DNA of 64,000 bases from Aurantiacibacter marinus (lineage in GTDB: Bacteria; Pseudomonadota; Alphaproteobacteria; Sphingomonadales; Sphingomonadaceae), in the NCBI RefSeq assembly GCF_001021555.1, contig NZ_LDCP01000004.1:243597-307596 (forward strand), written 5' to 3'. The translations under genes and the position numbers were made by a program. Shown one piece after another: positions 8,690 through 16,792 of the stretch. Under the pieces are notes generated by a model. It was given only the letters and a program-made list of their open reading frames with translations. It searched no databases and had not been told where the DNA came from. How positions within the stretch are numbered: the first letter of the stretch is position 1; each line of letters begins with the position of its first letter.

Positions 8690-8962
8690 TCAGCCCGCGG
8701 CGCGTTCGCTGAGCATTTCTTCGGTGTTTTCTGACGCCTGCGCGGTCAATTCCGCCTCTACGGCTTCGCGGTCGAGTCGTTCCTGCCGGATTGCTGCGGC
8801 CTTCTTGCGGTCAGATTCGACCTTCTGCGCCTGATCGGCCAGCGCACGCCATGTCTTCTCCGCCCGCAAGTTGCGATCCCGCACGTTATCGAGCGTGGCT
8901 TTTTCTGCTTCGGCAGCGGCATCTGTGGCGCGCTGGTCGTAGAAGGCAAAGGATTGCGACAT
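8690..8962 (-). CDS. Small helical protein of unknown function
   Basis: 90 residues, highly charged and Ala/Glu-rich, predicted to be almost wholly alpha-helical, possibly coiled-coil (EAEKATLDNVRDRNLRAEKT and following). GGAGAATCTTCC precedes the ATG, supporting translation. No signal peptide and no recognised family. Similar short helical proteins are common and uncharacterised in Erythrobacteraceae. It lies just downstream of the cold-shock gene on the same strand, separated by a hairpin. Confidence 0.65.
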   Translation of the reverse strand: MSQSFAFYDQRATDAAAEAEKATLDNVRDRNLRAEKTWRALADQAQKVESDRKKAAAIRQERLDREAVEAELTAQASENTEEMLSERAAG

Positions 8963-9006
8963 GGAAGATTCTCCGAAGAGGGTTGGAGGTGGTCAGTGAA
9001 TGAATA

Positions 9007-9032
9007 CCGGGCGCAGATCGCTCCGCGCCCGG
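9007..9032 (-). terminator. Probable terminator after the cold-shock gene
   Basis: Perfect 8-bp stem CCGGGCGC/GCGCCCGG with a 10-base loop, 30 bases downstream of the cold-shock stop on the minus strand. The following T-run is weak (TATTCATT). Confidence 0.55.
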
Positions 9033-9061
9033 ATTTCATTGTGCAACTTGATCGCTAAGGA

Positions 9062-9274
9062 TCAGTCAGCAGCGCTCAGGTTCACGGCGCTTTCCTTGCC
9101 ATTACGGCCGGACTCAACGTCATAGTTGAGGCGCTGCTCTTTATCGAGCGACTGCATGCCAGCGGCCTGCACGGCAGAGATGTGCACGAAGCTGTCGTTC
9201 GAGCCATCGTCAGGCTGGATGAAACCATAGCCCTTGTCGGTGTTGAAGAATTTAACTGTGCCGGTCTTCGACAT
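9062..9274 (-). CDS. CspA-family cold-shock RNA-binding protein
   Basis: 70 residues, a complete cold-shock OB-fold domain. RNP1 (KGYGFIQ) and RNP2 (SFVHISA) are intact, after the standard MSKTGTVKFFNTDKGYGF start. Acts as an RNA chaperone or anti-terminator in the cytoplasm. GAAAGGAA precedes the ATG. About 220 gene-free bases lie upstream, consistent with a long 5' untranslated leader as in other csp genes; a CCGGC/GCCGG hairpin is visible close to the start (about 9305-9330). Confidence 0.95.
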   Translation of the reverse strand: MSKTGTVKFFNTDKGYGFIQPDDGSNDSFVHISAVQAAGMQSLDKEQRLNYDVESGRNGKESAVNLSAAD

Positions 9275-9493
9275 AATGTGTTCCTTTCAAAGAACGAGTG
9301 TTGCCGGCCTGCGAAAATGCAAGCCGGGTATGCGTCAAATCGTCTTGGGAAAGGAAGTCGTCGTCTGGTTTGCGCCGGGGCCTGAAAAGGCAAGCGGCGG
9401 TCGGCAAATCTCGAAGTCCGTCGCAAATTTCGACGTCAGCGAAGCTTCATTAGCATGGGTATCGCAGTTTACCTAATGATTGCTGCGTCTTGC

Positions 9494-10231
9494 CTAGGGG
9501 AGCGGTGCGGTGGCCACGTTCATCCACCAGCCACTGCCGAGCAAAACGGCCACGAATATCTGGAAGCCAATGAAAGCGCCCAGCGAAATCCAGCTGGCCT
9601 TGTGCACCCGCCCGCGTCTGATCTTGTCAGAAACCGGCAGAAACAAAACAAACAGGAGATTCGCGGCCCCAACCAGCGGACCGATCGCCTCTGCCGGGAT
9701 CGGCGTGTAATATTGATAGAGTCGCCCGATGATTGTCCCGACTGCCGCAAAGGCTGCCATATACATGAAGCGCCAATGCCAGTCCGGTCGCCGTTTGAGG
9801 GCCCATGCTGCGGCGAAGAAAGCCGCCATCATCGGCAGAGACTGGAACAGGCGAAAGGCCCCGCCCATGATGTTACTGGCATCGCCGGGCGAAGTCGGGA
9901 ACATGCCCAATTGGACCCCCACCCCGCTCACGATCGAAAGGAAGACGACACCGGCAGCAATCCACCCGCTTACCCGATGTGCGCCAAACTTGCGCGCCAT
10001 GATCAGTGTCGGCTGGCTAATGAACAGGAGCGAAAAGCCGAAGCCTGCAATCGCATGGGGGTGCATCCACATGTTCCACGCTGCTGGCGGATTATAGGTG
10101 CCTTGCGCCAGGGGAAGGAGGTAACGTGGCGCAAATCCTGCCAGCGTCATTACCAGCAATATGACGGCCATGGCCCGCAAGAAGCGCGCATCGCGCATCA
10201 GCTCTTCTGCCGAATAATTTTGTTCTGTCAT
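9494..10231 (-). CDS. Polytopic membrane protein of unknown function
   Basis: 245 residues from the ATG at 10231. About seven hydrophobic helices follow a short polar N-terminus. Notable conserved-looking features are HPHAIAGFGFSLLFISQPT and WHWRFMYMAAFAAVG, with histidines and aromatic residues inside helices. No family could be named. Its start faces the lipocalin gene, 121 bases apart, so the two share a divergent regulatory region. Confidence 0.75.
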   Translation of the reverse strand: MTEQNYSAEELMRDARFLRAMAVILLVMTLAGFAPRYLLPLAQGTYNPPAAWNMWMHPHAIAGFGFSLLFISQPTLIMARKFGAHRVSGWIAAGVVFLSIVSGVGVQLGMFPTSPGDASNIMGGAFRLFQSLPMMAAFFAAAWALKRRPDWHWRFMYMAAFAAVGTIIGRLYQYYTPIPAEAIGPLVGAANLLFVLFLPVSDKIRRGRVHKASWISLGAFIGFQIFVAVLLGSGWWMNVATAPLP

Positions 10232-10352
10232 GAAACCCCCCAACCCATCTATTGGCGAGGGCAGCGAGCATGGCAATAGCAACGCCGCTTTGCTGCATGG
10301 ACCACGGACAGTCATTCTGGAACTTGCCGCGCACCGCGTGCATTACGTTGGC

Positions 10353-10916
10353 ATGAAGAGCCATAGAATCCTATTCGCCCTCGCCTCCCTTGCACTTGTC
10401 GGTGCCTGTGTTGGCGCGCCCGGCCCCGTAGGCAATTCCTCCGTGCCGCAACCAGCACAGGCAGTCGAGCTCGATGCCTATCTTGGCACATGGTATGAAT
10501 ATGGCCGCTACGAGGCACCCTTCCAGCGCGGCTGCGAAGGGGTCACGGCGGAATATTCCCTGCGCGATGATGGCGATATCCGCGTGGTCAATTCCTGCTA
10601 CCGGGACGGGCTGGACGGCGAATTCGATCAATCGACAGGCCGCGCCAAAATTGTTGAGGACACGCGGGGCGCGCAATTGCGGGTCAGCTTCTTTGGTCCG
10701 TTCTACGGCGATTATTGGGTGCTTGACCGGGGCGAGCCGGATGCGAGCGGTGAGTACCCATGGTCCATCGTGGGTGAGCCAAGCGGGCGCTATTTGTGGA
10801 TGCTTACGAGAGAGGCGCAGCCCGATGAGGACTTGCGCGCTTCACTGGAAGCCCGCGTGCGCGAGTTGGGCTATGACTGGAGCCTTGTGCGGCTGACACA
10901 GCAGCCGGAAAGCTGA
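10353..10916 (+). CDS. Bacterial lipocalin (Blc-like) lipoprotein
   Basis: 187 residues from the ATG at 10353, giving a lipoprotein signal (LASLALVGAC). The first lipocalin motif is clear (YLGTWYEYGRYEAPFQRGCE) and is followed by the eight-strand barrel and the closing segment GRYLWMLTREAQPDEDLRA. Blc-type lipocalins sit in the outer membrane and bind lysophospholipids or fatty acids under stress. It lies 52 bases upstream of the photolyase-like gene on the same strand, a pairing suggestive of light or oxidative stress. Confidence 0.93.
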   Translation: MKSHRILFALASLALVGACVGAPGPVGNSSVPQPAQAVELDAYLGTWYEYGRYEAPFQRGCEGVTAEYSLRDDGDIRVVNSCYRDGLDGEFDQSTGRAKIVEDTRGAQLRVSFFGPFYGDYWVLDRGEPDASGEYPWSIVGEPSGRYLWMLTREAQPDEDLRASLEARVRELGYDWSLVRLTQQPES

Positions 10917-10968
10917 AAGGTATTCGTCTGCAACGGAACAACATCGCGCCTCGCGCCATTTCCTTTGC

Positions 10969-12183
10969 ATGCAATTCAACCCCACCCGCTCCGCCGGGCT
11001 CCAGCAGCTCGAAATTTTCCTCCCGCTTGCAGGCGGGGATTACGCCCACACTCGCAACCACGACACCGGACCTGCGCGGACCAACGTCTCGCAGCTGTCA
11101 CCGTGGCTTCATGCGGGCCTGCTCTCGGAGCGCGAAGTCATTGCCGCTGCGCTGGATCAGCACAGCCGGGAGGATGCGGACAAGTTCATCGCGGAAGTTT
11201 TCTGGCGGGTATATTTCAAAGGGTATCTGGAACAGCGCCCGGCCATCTGGCGCGGGTTTTGTGACGGTCGCGATGCGGCTTTCGAGGCACTGGACAGCAA
11301 TGCCGGGCTGCGCAAATCCTATGCGGAGGCAGTAGAAGGCCGCACCGGTATTGCCGCCTTCGATCACTGGGCGCGGGAATTGGCAGAGACGGGCTATCTC
11401 CATAATCATGCCCGCATGTGGTTTGCCAGCATCTGGATCTTCACTTTGAAGCTTGATTGGACCCTGGGCGCGGATTTTTTCCTGCGGCATTTGATGGATG
11501 GCGATGCGGCTTCGAACACGCTTAGCTGGCGCTGGGTTGGCGGGCTGCACACCCAAGGAAAGACCTATCTGGCGCGGGCCGACAACATTGCGCGTTATAC
11601 CGTGGGACATCCAGCCGGGCCGCTTGCAGCCAATGGATTGGCAACGGAGGCACATCCGCTGACGGAAAGCGCCGAATACCCTCGGATTGATCTGGATTTC
11701 CCTGACAGCGCCATGCCCGGCGCGCCATTTGCTCTGCTGCTCCATGATGAGGGCGCGAGCCATTCAGGCCTTGATCTGCCGCATGAACCCGCGATCGTTA
11801 TCGGCGCAGCGCGTCCTGCTGCACGCTCTACCGGGGCGGTAGGCAAGCATGCCCTCGCCTTCGCCAATGGCGCGGTGGATGACGGGCTCAAAGCTGCAGC
11901 TGCGGCCTATGGTTGCCCCATTGCCGATTGGCAGGGCGATCAGGCGTTGCCCGATCTTTTGGCACAGTCGAAAGTGGAGCACCTTATCACGCCCTTCCTT
12001 CCCACCGGCTGGACCCGTGACGCGCTTTGGCCGGAACTTGTCGCACTGCAAAAGCGCGGTCTGCTTTCCCAGCAGGTGTCCGATCTCGACCGGCTTACAT
12101 GGCCCTACGCCCGTGCAGGGTTCTTTCGGGTAAAGAAGGAAATTGACAGCGTGCTGGCAGATATCGGTCTGCCGACACGCTGA
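10969..12183 (+). CDS. Cryptochrome/photolyase-like FAD protein with inverted domain order
   Basis: 404 residues. The photolyase FAD-binding helical domain comes first, at about residues 35-215: RTNVSQLSPWLHAGLLS (38-53), EVFWRVYFKGYLE (76-88) and TGYLHNHARMWFAS (141-154). DWTLGADFFLRHLMDGDAAS (163-182) and WRWVGG complete it. In ordinary photolyases an alpha/beta antenna domain precedes this region. Here the N-terminus is only about 35 residues, and about 170 residues resembling an alpha/beta domain follow instead (from about 235: FALLLHDEG, LPHEPAIVIGAA, VEHLITPFLPTG). It may repair DNA or sense light. No frameshift is seen. Confidence 0.85.
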   Translation: MQFNPTRSAGLQQLEIFLPLAGGDYAHTRNHDTGPARTNVSQLSPWLHAGLLSEREVIAAALDQHSREDADKFIAEVFWRVYFKGYLEQRPAIWRGFCDGRDAAFEALDSNAGLRKSYAEAVEGRTGIAAFDHWARELAETGYLHNHARMWFASIWIFTLKLDWTLGADFFLRHLMDGDAASNTLSWRWVGGLHTQGKTYLARADNIARYTVGHPAGPLAANGLATEAHPLTESAEYPRIDLDFPDSAMPGAPFALLLHDEGASHSGLDLPHEPAIVIGAARPAARSTGAVGKHALAFANGAVDDGLKAAAAAYGCPIADWQGDQALPDLLAQSKVEHLITPFLPTGWTRDALWPELVALQKRGLLSQQVSDLDRLTWPYARAGFFRVKKEIDSVLADIGLPTR

Positions 12184-12186
12184 TAA

Positions 12187-12618
12187 TCAGTCCTTCGGCA
12201 CCCGCCCAAGCACACGAACCGGGCACTGCCCAAATTCCTGTACGGCAGTGGGCGGGATCACCAGCGTTGCCAGATCATCTGTGCACACACTGCCAATGGT
12301 TCGGGTGTCAAGCCGGATACGCAGAGAGAAGTCGAGATCGGGACACGCGCCAACAGTTTCCAGCAGGAACCGTTCATTCAGTCCAGTATCCAAGTAGATA
12401 CGCTCTCGCGTGCCAGTGCCGCCTGGTGCGCGCGCGTAGCCGCGTATCTCGCGCTGGTTGAAACAGGACCGGCTGGTATCCAGCTGCGCCAGAACCTGGT
12501 CACTCGCATCCGATCCAGAACGCTCTACCGGCGCACATCCAGCAAGGCCCAGCATGATCGCAGCGCCCAGCATCGCATTGAAAGGCCGTTTGGCCGGCGT
12601 GTAAAAAGCTTGCGTCAT
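12187..12618 (-). CDS. DUF6491-like lipoprotein
   Basis: 143 residues from the ATG at 12618, with AAAGGAG 8-9 bases upstream. Lipoprotein signal ending AAIMLGLAGC. The mature part has the pattern SCFNQREIRGYARAP ... IYLDTGLNERFLLETVGACP, which fits the uncharacterised DUF6491 family. Envelope lipoprotein of unknown function; its stop lies 3 bases past the stop of the convergent photolyase-like gene. Confidence 0.75.
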   Translation of the reverse strand: MTQAFYTPAKRPFNAMLGAAIMLGLAGCAPVERSGSDASDQVLAQLDTSRSCFNQREIRGYARAPGGTGTRERIYLDTGLNERFLLETVGACPDLDFSLRIRLDTRTIGSVCTDDLATLVIPPTAVQEFGQCPVRVLGRVPKD

Positions 12619-12692
12619 CTTTTGCGGCTCCTTTCTGCCCAAAATCCACCTTGCCCTTGCACCGCCACGCATCATGGCGCAGCATTACAAAG

Positions 12693-13022
12693 ATGACACA
12701 GCGCTATACCACATTTGCCGAATTCTGGCCGCATTACCTGCGCGAGCATGGGAGGCCGCTCACCCGCGCGCTGCATTATATCGGCACGACTCTGGTATTT
12801 GCAGTGGCCGTTTTCGCCATTGCGACGGGCCGTCCATGGTGGCTGCTGGCCATGCCGCTTGCCGGATATTTTTTCGCATGGCTGGCCCACTTCACGGTTG
12901 AAAAGAACCGGCCAGCCACCTTCACCTATCCTTTGTGGAGCCTTGCCGCGGATTTTCGGATGTACTTCCTCTGGCTTAGCGGGAAGCTGGGACCGGAGCT
13001 GGATCGGGCCGGCTTGCGCTAG
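12693..13022 (+). CDS. Mpo1-like (DUF962) membrane protein
   Basis: 109 residues from the ATG at 12693. DUF962 landmarks are present: YTTFAEFWPHYLREHG, a histidine in RALHYIGTTLV, two hydrophobic helices, and HFTVEKNRPATFTYPLWSLA. The yeast homologue Mpo1 is a dioxygenase acting in alpha-oxidation of 2-hydroxy fatty acids; the conserved His residues are retained here, but bacterial activity is inferred. Followed after 13 bases by the YaiI-family gene. Confidence 0.88.
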   Translation: MTQRYTTFAEFWPHYLREHGRPLTRALHYIGTTLVFAVAVFAIATGRPWWLLAMPLAGYFFAWLAHFTVEKNRPATFTYPLWSLAADFRMYFLWLSGKLGPELDRAGLR

Positions 13023-13035
13023 GCACGCCCCCGGT

Positions 13036-13500
13036 ATGACCGCAGCACCCCCCGTCACAATTCTCGTCGATGCGGACGCCTGCCCGGTGAAGGACGAGAT
13101 TTACCGCGTGGCAGATCGTTTCAAAGCCCACGTCCGTGTGGTCAGCAATGCCGCCTTCCGCGTTCCCGTCAGCGAGCGGGTGAAGCGCGTGATCGTGTCG
13201 GACAGCTTCGACGCTGCGGACGACTGGATAGCAGACAATGCCACCACCCGCAGCGTGGTCATCACAGCCGATATCCTGCTGGCGGAACGATGCCTGAAAG
13301 CAGGCGCAGCGGTACTGGCGCACAATGGCAAGCCGTTCGACACTGCCAGCATCGGTAGCGCCGTTGCGACCCGCGCCATCATGGCGGACCTGCGCAGCGG
13401 CATGGACGGCATCGGTGGCGGTCCGCCGCCATTCAGCAAGGCGGACCGTTCCCGTTTCCTGCAATCGCTCGACCGGGTTCTTACGACCCTCGCCCGATAG
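13036..13500 (+). CDS. YaiI/YqxD (DUF188) family protein, PIN-like fold
   Basis: 154 residues from the ATG at 13036. Family hallmarks: ILVDADACPVKDEIYRVADR at the N-terminus, ADDWIADNATTRSVVITADI in the middle, a VLAHNGKPF segment, and GGGPPPFSKADRSRFLQSLD at the C-terminus. The acidic residues fit a PIN-like nuclease fold, but function is not established. Convergent with the ribosome-associated gene, 8 bases between stops. Confidence 0.94.
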   Translation: MTAAPPVTILVDADACPVKDEIYRVADRFKAHVRVVSNAAFRVPVSERVKRVIVSDSFDAADDWIADNATTRSVVITADILLAERCLKAGAAVLAHNGKPFDTASIGSAVATRAIMADLRSGMDGIGGGPPPFSKADRSRFLQSLDRVLTTLAR

Positions 13501-13508
13501 CCGGGCTA

Positions 13509-13853
13509 CTACATCACCTTGTCGGGGCGAGGTGCGTGGTTATCCTTGCCCGCCTTGCCGAAATGCCGTTCCAGCCGCTGCGCGATTGTACTGGCGGCCT
13601 TGCGCGCCGCATCATCCACTTTGGCGGCATGGGCTGTCACGCCGATCGGCTTGCCCCCGCGAATCCGCGCTTCGATCATGCAAGCCTTGTCATCCCCGCC
13701 GCCCTTCGCGCCGTTTTCATCGCGCACATGGACCTCCACCCGCGTCAACCGGTCTTCGAAACGGGCGAGCTTTTCGCGCACCTGTGCCTCGATCCGGTCG
13801 GCCACGTTTTCGGTGCCCATGACGGAGCTGTCGGAATTGAACTGGAACTGCAT
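13509..13853 (-). CDS. HPF/RaiA-family ribosome-associated factor
   Basis: 114 residues, short form without the long C-terminal dimerisation domain. It resembles the sigma-54 modulation/YfiA fold: an acidic start, then RIEAQVREKLARFEDRLTRV, EVHVRDEN, and CMIEARIRGGKPIGVTAHA followed by a helix. Such proteins bind the 30S subunit and help inactivate ribosomes in stationary phase. The match is by pattern and weaker than for canonical HPF. Confidence 0.72.
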   Translation of the reverse strand: MQFQFNSDSSVMGTENVADRIEAQVREKLARFEDRLTRVEVHVRDENGAKGGGDDKACMIEARIRGGKPIGVTAHAAKVDDAARKAASTIAQRLERHFGKAGKDNHAPRPDKVM

Positions 13854-13988
13854 GACTGTCTCTTTCTGGTGAAATGATACGGTTCATGACCAACGCCCGG
13901 GCGGCGCGCGGTTTCCCGAATTCAGGCGCTTTGTTGCAGCAACAGGCGTATGCCTTGCTCGGGGCATTCCGCCCTGATGGGAAATACC

Positions 13989-14117
13989 ATGTCCAAGGGA
14001 CAAAAATCGAACAAGGAAGCCCGCAAACCCAAAAAGGAAAAGGTGAAAACCAACGCCTCCCAACCGTCGCAAAAGGCTGGCGGCATCAAGGGGCTGGAGA
14101 ATATGAAGAACAGCTAG
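13989..14117 (+). CDS. Small lysine-rich protein
   Basis: 42 residues, beginning MSKGQKSNKEARKPKKEKVK and ending GLENMKNS. Very basic N-terminal half, no hydrophobic segment. Short Lys-rich proteins of this look are common in sphingomonads and other alphaproteobacteria without assigned function; RNA or DNA binding is possible. The upstream ribosome binding site is weak (GATGGGAA). Kept because the reading frame is compact and resembles a conserved type. Confidence 0.6.
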   Translation: MSKGQKSNKEARKPKKEKVKTNASQPSQKAGGIKGLENMKNS

Positions 14118-14139
14118 GCGCAGAGCCTAACGGCCCCGG

Positions 14140-14457
14140 TCAGCGGGATAAGCGGCGGCGGTTGGCGCGCACGGGCTTGCGATAATGCGCCAGTGCGCGT
14201 GACCCCGCGCTTTCCACAGACTGGCCAATTCCGCCCGCCATCACGGCGGGGATCAGCGTCATGCTGGCCAGCATCTTTTCGGAAACCATTCGCCCGGCTT
14301 CCTGTTCGGCCAGCTTTCCGCCAGCCATCAGGCGGATGCCGCGCAGCCACATGACGTAAGACGCCTCTCCCGCCAACATCCAGCTGTCGAGCATCAGCTC
14401 AGGCATGGTCTTGGCAGTTGCGGAGGTCCTGGTCTTTGGCTTTGCGGTCTTCGGCAT
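14140..14457 (-). CDS. Conserved hypothetical protein
   Basis: 105 residues from the ATG at 14457. A basic Lys/Thr-rich N-terminus (PKTAKPKTRTSATAKT) precedes a helical, moderately hydrophobic region (MLDSWMLAGEASYVMWLRGI, MLASMTLIPAVMAGGI) and a basic C-terminal tail (KPVRANRRRLSR). The layout recalls phasin-like or polyhydroxyalkanoate-associated proteins, but no motif is decisive, so no function is assigned. Confidence 0.6.
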   Translation of the reverse strand: MPKTAKPKTRTSATAKTMPELMLDSWMLAGEASYVMWLRGIRLMAGGKLAEQEAGRMVSEKMLASMTLIPAVMAGGIGQSVESAGSRALAHYRKPVRANRRRLSR

Positions 14458-14530
14458 GGCGACATAATCCTTTGTCAGCAAGATGCTGCACTGCACCAAT
14501 GGTCGGCGGAGCCAATGGTTGCAAGCGCTA

Positions 14531-14743
14531 TCACGCCTTTGGCGGATCGCCCGCTTTGTCTGCCGGTTTCGCGGCTTCGGGTGCCTTTCCCGCCTTTTTG
14601 GCGTCGCGGTGTTCTGCCAGCAGACGATCCAGTTCTGCGATGCGAAGACGCTCCGGCGTGTCTTTCGCCAGGCCCTTCAGGCGGCAGGTCGCCCACAGTT
14701 GGCGGCGCTCCGCCTCCAGCGATTTGAGATAGAGATCGGCCAT
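14531..14743 (-). CDS. Small helical protein of unknown function
   Basis: 70 residues. N-terminal amphipathic helices (ADLYLKSLEAERRQLWATCR ... RIAELDRLLAEHR) and an Ala/Lys/Pro-rich tail. ACAGGACA lies just upstream of the ATG. No recognised family. It lies upstream of the previous conserved hypothetical on the same strand, 73 bases apart. Confidence 0.55.
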   Translation of the reverse strand: MADLYLKSLEAERRQLWATCRLKGLAKDTPERLRIAELDRLLAEHRDAKKAGKAPEAAKPADKAGDPPKA

Positions 14744-14934
14744 TGTATGTCCTGTCTGGTCAGCGGCTGCCCGGAGGGATGCGGGCGCGGCTTTGCGGAT
14801 AATGAAGGAGGCGATGTAGCGGATATTGCTGCAATACCAAGTGCAGCCATCCTGCCGCCTGCCAGATCAATGGCCGGAACGCCTGCCTCTGCCAAGCGCT
14901 TCATATGCTGACGGGGCAAAGGAAAGAACTGATA

Positions 14935-15384
14935 ATGGCCGACAAAACCACCCAGCAGCATCTTGATCACATTGCCCGGGCGATGAAGGATATCGATTTC
15001 GCCATGCTGGGCACCCACACGAAAGACGGGCAGATCGGCGCGCGCCCGATGAGCAACAATGGCCAGGTCGATTATTCCGGCGACAGCTATTACTTCACCT
15101 GGGAGGATTCCCTGATGGTGACCGATATCAAGGGCGATCCCAAAGTCGGCCTGTCGTTTCAGGGCGCCCCATCCCCGCAAGGCGCGCCCGGTGCCTTTAT
15201 CGCGATTGAAGGCGAAGCGAAAATCGTGCGGGACAAGGCAGCGTTTGAAAAGCACTGGACCGAAGGCCTGGAACGCTGGTTCAAGGACGGCACGGAAACA
15301 GAAGGCATGGTCATGCTCCACATCAAGGCCACCCGCGCCGCATATTGGGACGGCGAAAACGAAGGCGATTTCGATATCGCCTGA
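14935..15384 (+). CDS. Pyridoxamine 5'-phosphate oxidase-like (general stress protein 26 type) flavoprotein
   Basis: 149 residues from the ATG at 14935, with AAAGGAAAG upstream. Split-barrel flavin-binding family: DFAMLGTHTKDGQIGARPMS, YYFTWEDSLMVTDIKGDPKV, then GAFIAIEGEAKIVRDKAAF and a Trp-rich C-terminal part. Close to the general stress protein 26 group, which binds FMN or F420-like cofactors; the reaction is not known. Confidence 0.9.
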   Translation: MADKTTQQHLDHIARAMKDIDFAMLGTHTKDGQIGARPMSNNGQVDYSGDSYYFTWEDSLMVTDIKGDPKVGLSFQGAPSPQGAPGAFIAIEGEAKIVRDKAAFEKHWTEGLERWFKDGTETEGMVMLHIKATRAAYWDGENEGDFDIA

Positions 15385-15447
15385 GCCAGTGCGCAGCTGG
15401 CGCAGAAGCAGAACGAAACGTGGGGTGGGTGACAAAGGTTACACTGC

Positions 15448-15532
15448 GTCACCCTGCCCGCTCGCCCCAAAATCCGCTCAAATCCGCCGTTTTTGCGGGC
15501 AATCGTCAGGGTGACACTCTTCCGCCGTTTTT
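15448..15532. repeat. Short inverted and direct repeats between genes
   Basis: A 9-bp inverted pair (GTCACCCTG at 15448-15456, CAGGGTGAC at 15507-15515) is interleaved with a 12-bp direct repeat TCCGCCGTTTTT (15483-15494 and 15521-15532). It lies just downstream of the helix-turn-helix gene's stop. May be a REP-like unit or terminator structure. Confidence 0.5.
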
Positions 15533-15548
15533 CGGGTCGCGGCATCTT

Positions 15549-16085
15549 TCAGCCCTCCCCTTCGGCGCAATCCTCCTCGTCATCATCGCAGTCATGGCTC
15601 CACTGCTCGTCCCCCTCGGCCACCCGCTCTACCAGAGCCTCGAAATCATCTGCCGGAGCCATCACATGCTCGGCATAGCGGGCGCGCGGGATCGGGGTGA
15701 GGCGGTCCTGCATGGCGAGCAGCGCGACTGTCAGCCGCTCGTCATAGCGGCGCGAGACATGCACCAGCTCTCCCTTGTGAAAATGCGGCACCTCCACGCC
15801 ATTCAATGCGCGCTCCAGCGCCGCCTCCGCCAGCGCATCATACTGCCGCCGGAAGGCGCAGGCCCACGCAATATCGAACGGCTCTCCCTTGAGGCGATTG
15901 CGCAGGCGATAGGCCGACTGCCGGGACATGCCGACAGCACTCGCCGCCTGAGAGACGCAATGCGAGGCGGCCAGATGGCGCAGGAACTCGGCCTGCTTGG
16001 GCAGGGTCCAACCATCATGGCGCGGCTGGATTTCGGTTGCAGTTGTCGAGACGACGGCGGGGGTGATGGATGTGTGCTGGTTCAT
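15549..16085 (-). CDS. Helix-turn-helix domain protein
   Basis: 178 residues. A helix-turn-helix sits at about 28-68 (FLRHLAASHCVSQAASAVGM then SRQSAYRLRNRL), as in the uncharacterised HTH proteins that recur in multiple copies in sphingomonad genomes. The middle is helical (RRQYDALAEAALERALNG) and the tail is strongly acidic (DDDEEDCAEGEG). Probable DNA-binding regulator; target unknown. Divergent from the DUF2726 gene. Confidence 0.72.
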   Translation of the reverse strand: MNQHTSITPAVVSTTATEIQPRHDGWTLPKQAEFLRHLAASHCVSQAASAVGMSRQSAYRLRNRLKGEPFDIAWACAFRRQYDALAEAALERALNGVEVPHFHKGELVHVSRRYDERLTVALLAMQDRLTPIPRARYAEHVMAPADDFEALVERVAEGDEQWSHDCDDDEEDCAEGEG

Positions 16086-16183
16086 ACCGCGCAGCGAGGC
16101 ACGGTTTGGGGGGTGTAGGAAAGTACTTGACGGTTTTCACTAAGAATCAGAACGTTGCTGGGAATCACTTCGAGGGGGGCCAG

Positions 16184-16792
16184 ATGGTCGAAGCATTGAT
16201 TTCAACACTAATGACACCGCCGTTTATTTTCCTCGGGGTCGTCTTGGTGGCAGTGTTTGTTCTCAAGGAGCTTTTCGGCAAGCCCAAGGGCCGGGGCAAA
16301 GGCCGCTCAAGTAAATACAAGCCCAATACAAACTGGGCAAAGAACCGAAACGGTCCAGACAAGCGGATCAATGACGCCGCCGATCAGCTGAAATTGGTCA
16401 TGGGTGCCGACTTCAAGCCGCGCCCCTTGCTGAACAAGCCAGAGGCCAAAGTGTTCAAGTCACTGGATGCCGCAGTGATCGAGCGTAATCCCGCGTGGCA
16501 GGTCATGGCGCAGGTCTCGCTCGGTGAATTTCTTTCCAGTCCAGACCGCAGCGCGTTTTTCTCCGTCAACTCAAAGCGCGTCGATTTCGCGCTGATGGAC
16601 GAGAAATGCTGCGTGGTTCATGCGCTGGAATATCAAGGAACCGGCCACCACCAAGGCAGCGCCGCCGCGCGCGATGCGGTGAAAAAAGAGGCGCTGCGGA
16701 AAGCGGGGATCGGGTATCATGAGATTGTGGCTGGCCACACTACACCTGCGGAACTGCGGCAGTTGGTGGAGAAGTTGGTGCCGGGAGTCTAG
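16184..16792 (+). CDS. DUF2726 protein with N-terminal membrane anchor
   Basis: 202 residues from the ATG at 16184, with GAGGGGGG upstream. One N-terminal transmembrane helix (about 12-30), a basic linker (KPKGRGKGRSSKYKP), then a DUF2726 domain from about residue 75: LLNKPEAKVFKSLDAAVIE, QVSLGEFLSS, FFSVNSKRVDFALMDEKCCV, ALEYQGTGHH and a late Lys. DUF2726 has a restriction-endonuclease-like fold; the Asp and Glu-x-Gln positions are present. Actual nuclease activity is unproven. Confidence 0.85.
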   Translation: MVEALISTLMTPPFIFLGVVLVAVFVLKELFGKPKGRGKGRSSKYKPNTNWAKNRNGPDKRINDAADQLKLVMGADFKPRPLLNKPEAKVFKSLDAAVIERNPAWQVMAQVSLGEFLSSPDRSAFFSVNSKRVDFALMDEKCCVVHALEYQGTGHHQGSAAARDAVKKEALRKAGIGYHEIVAGHTTPAELRQLVEKLVPGV

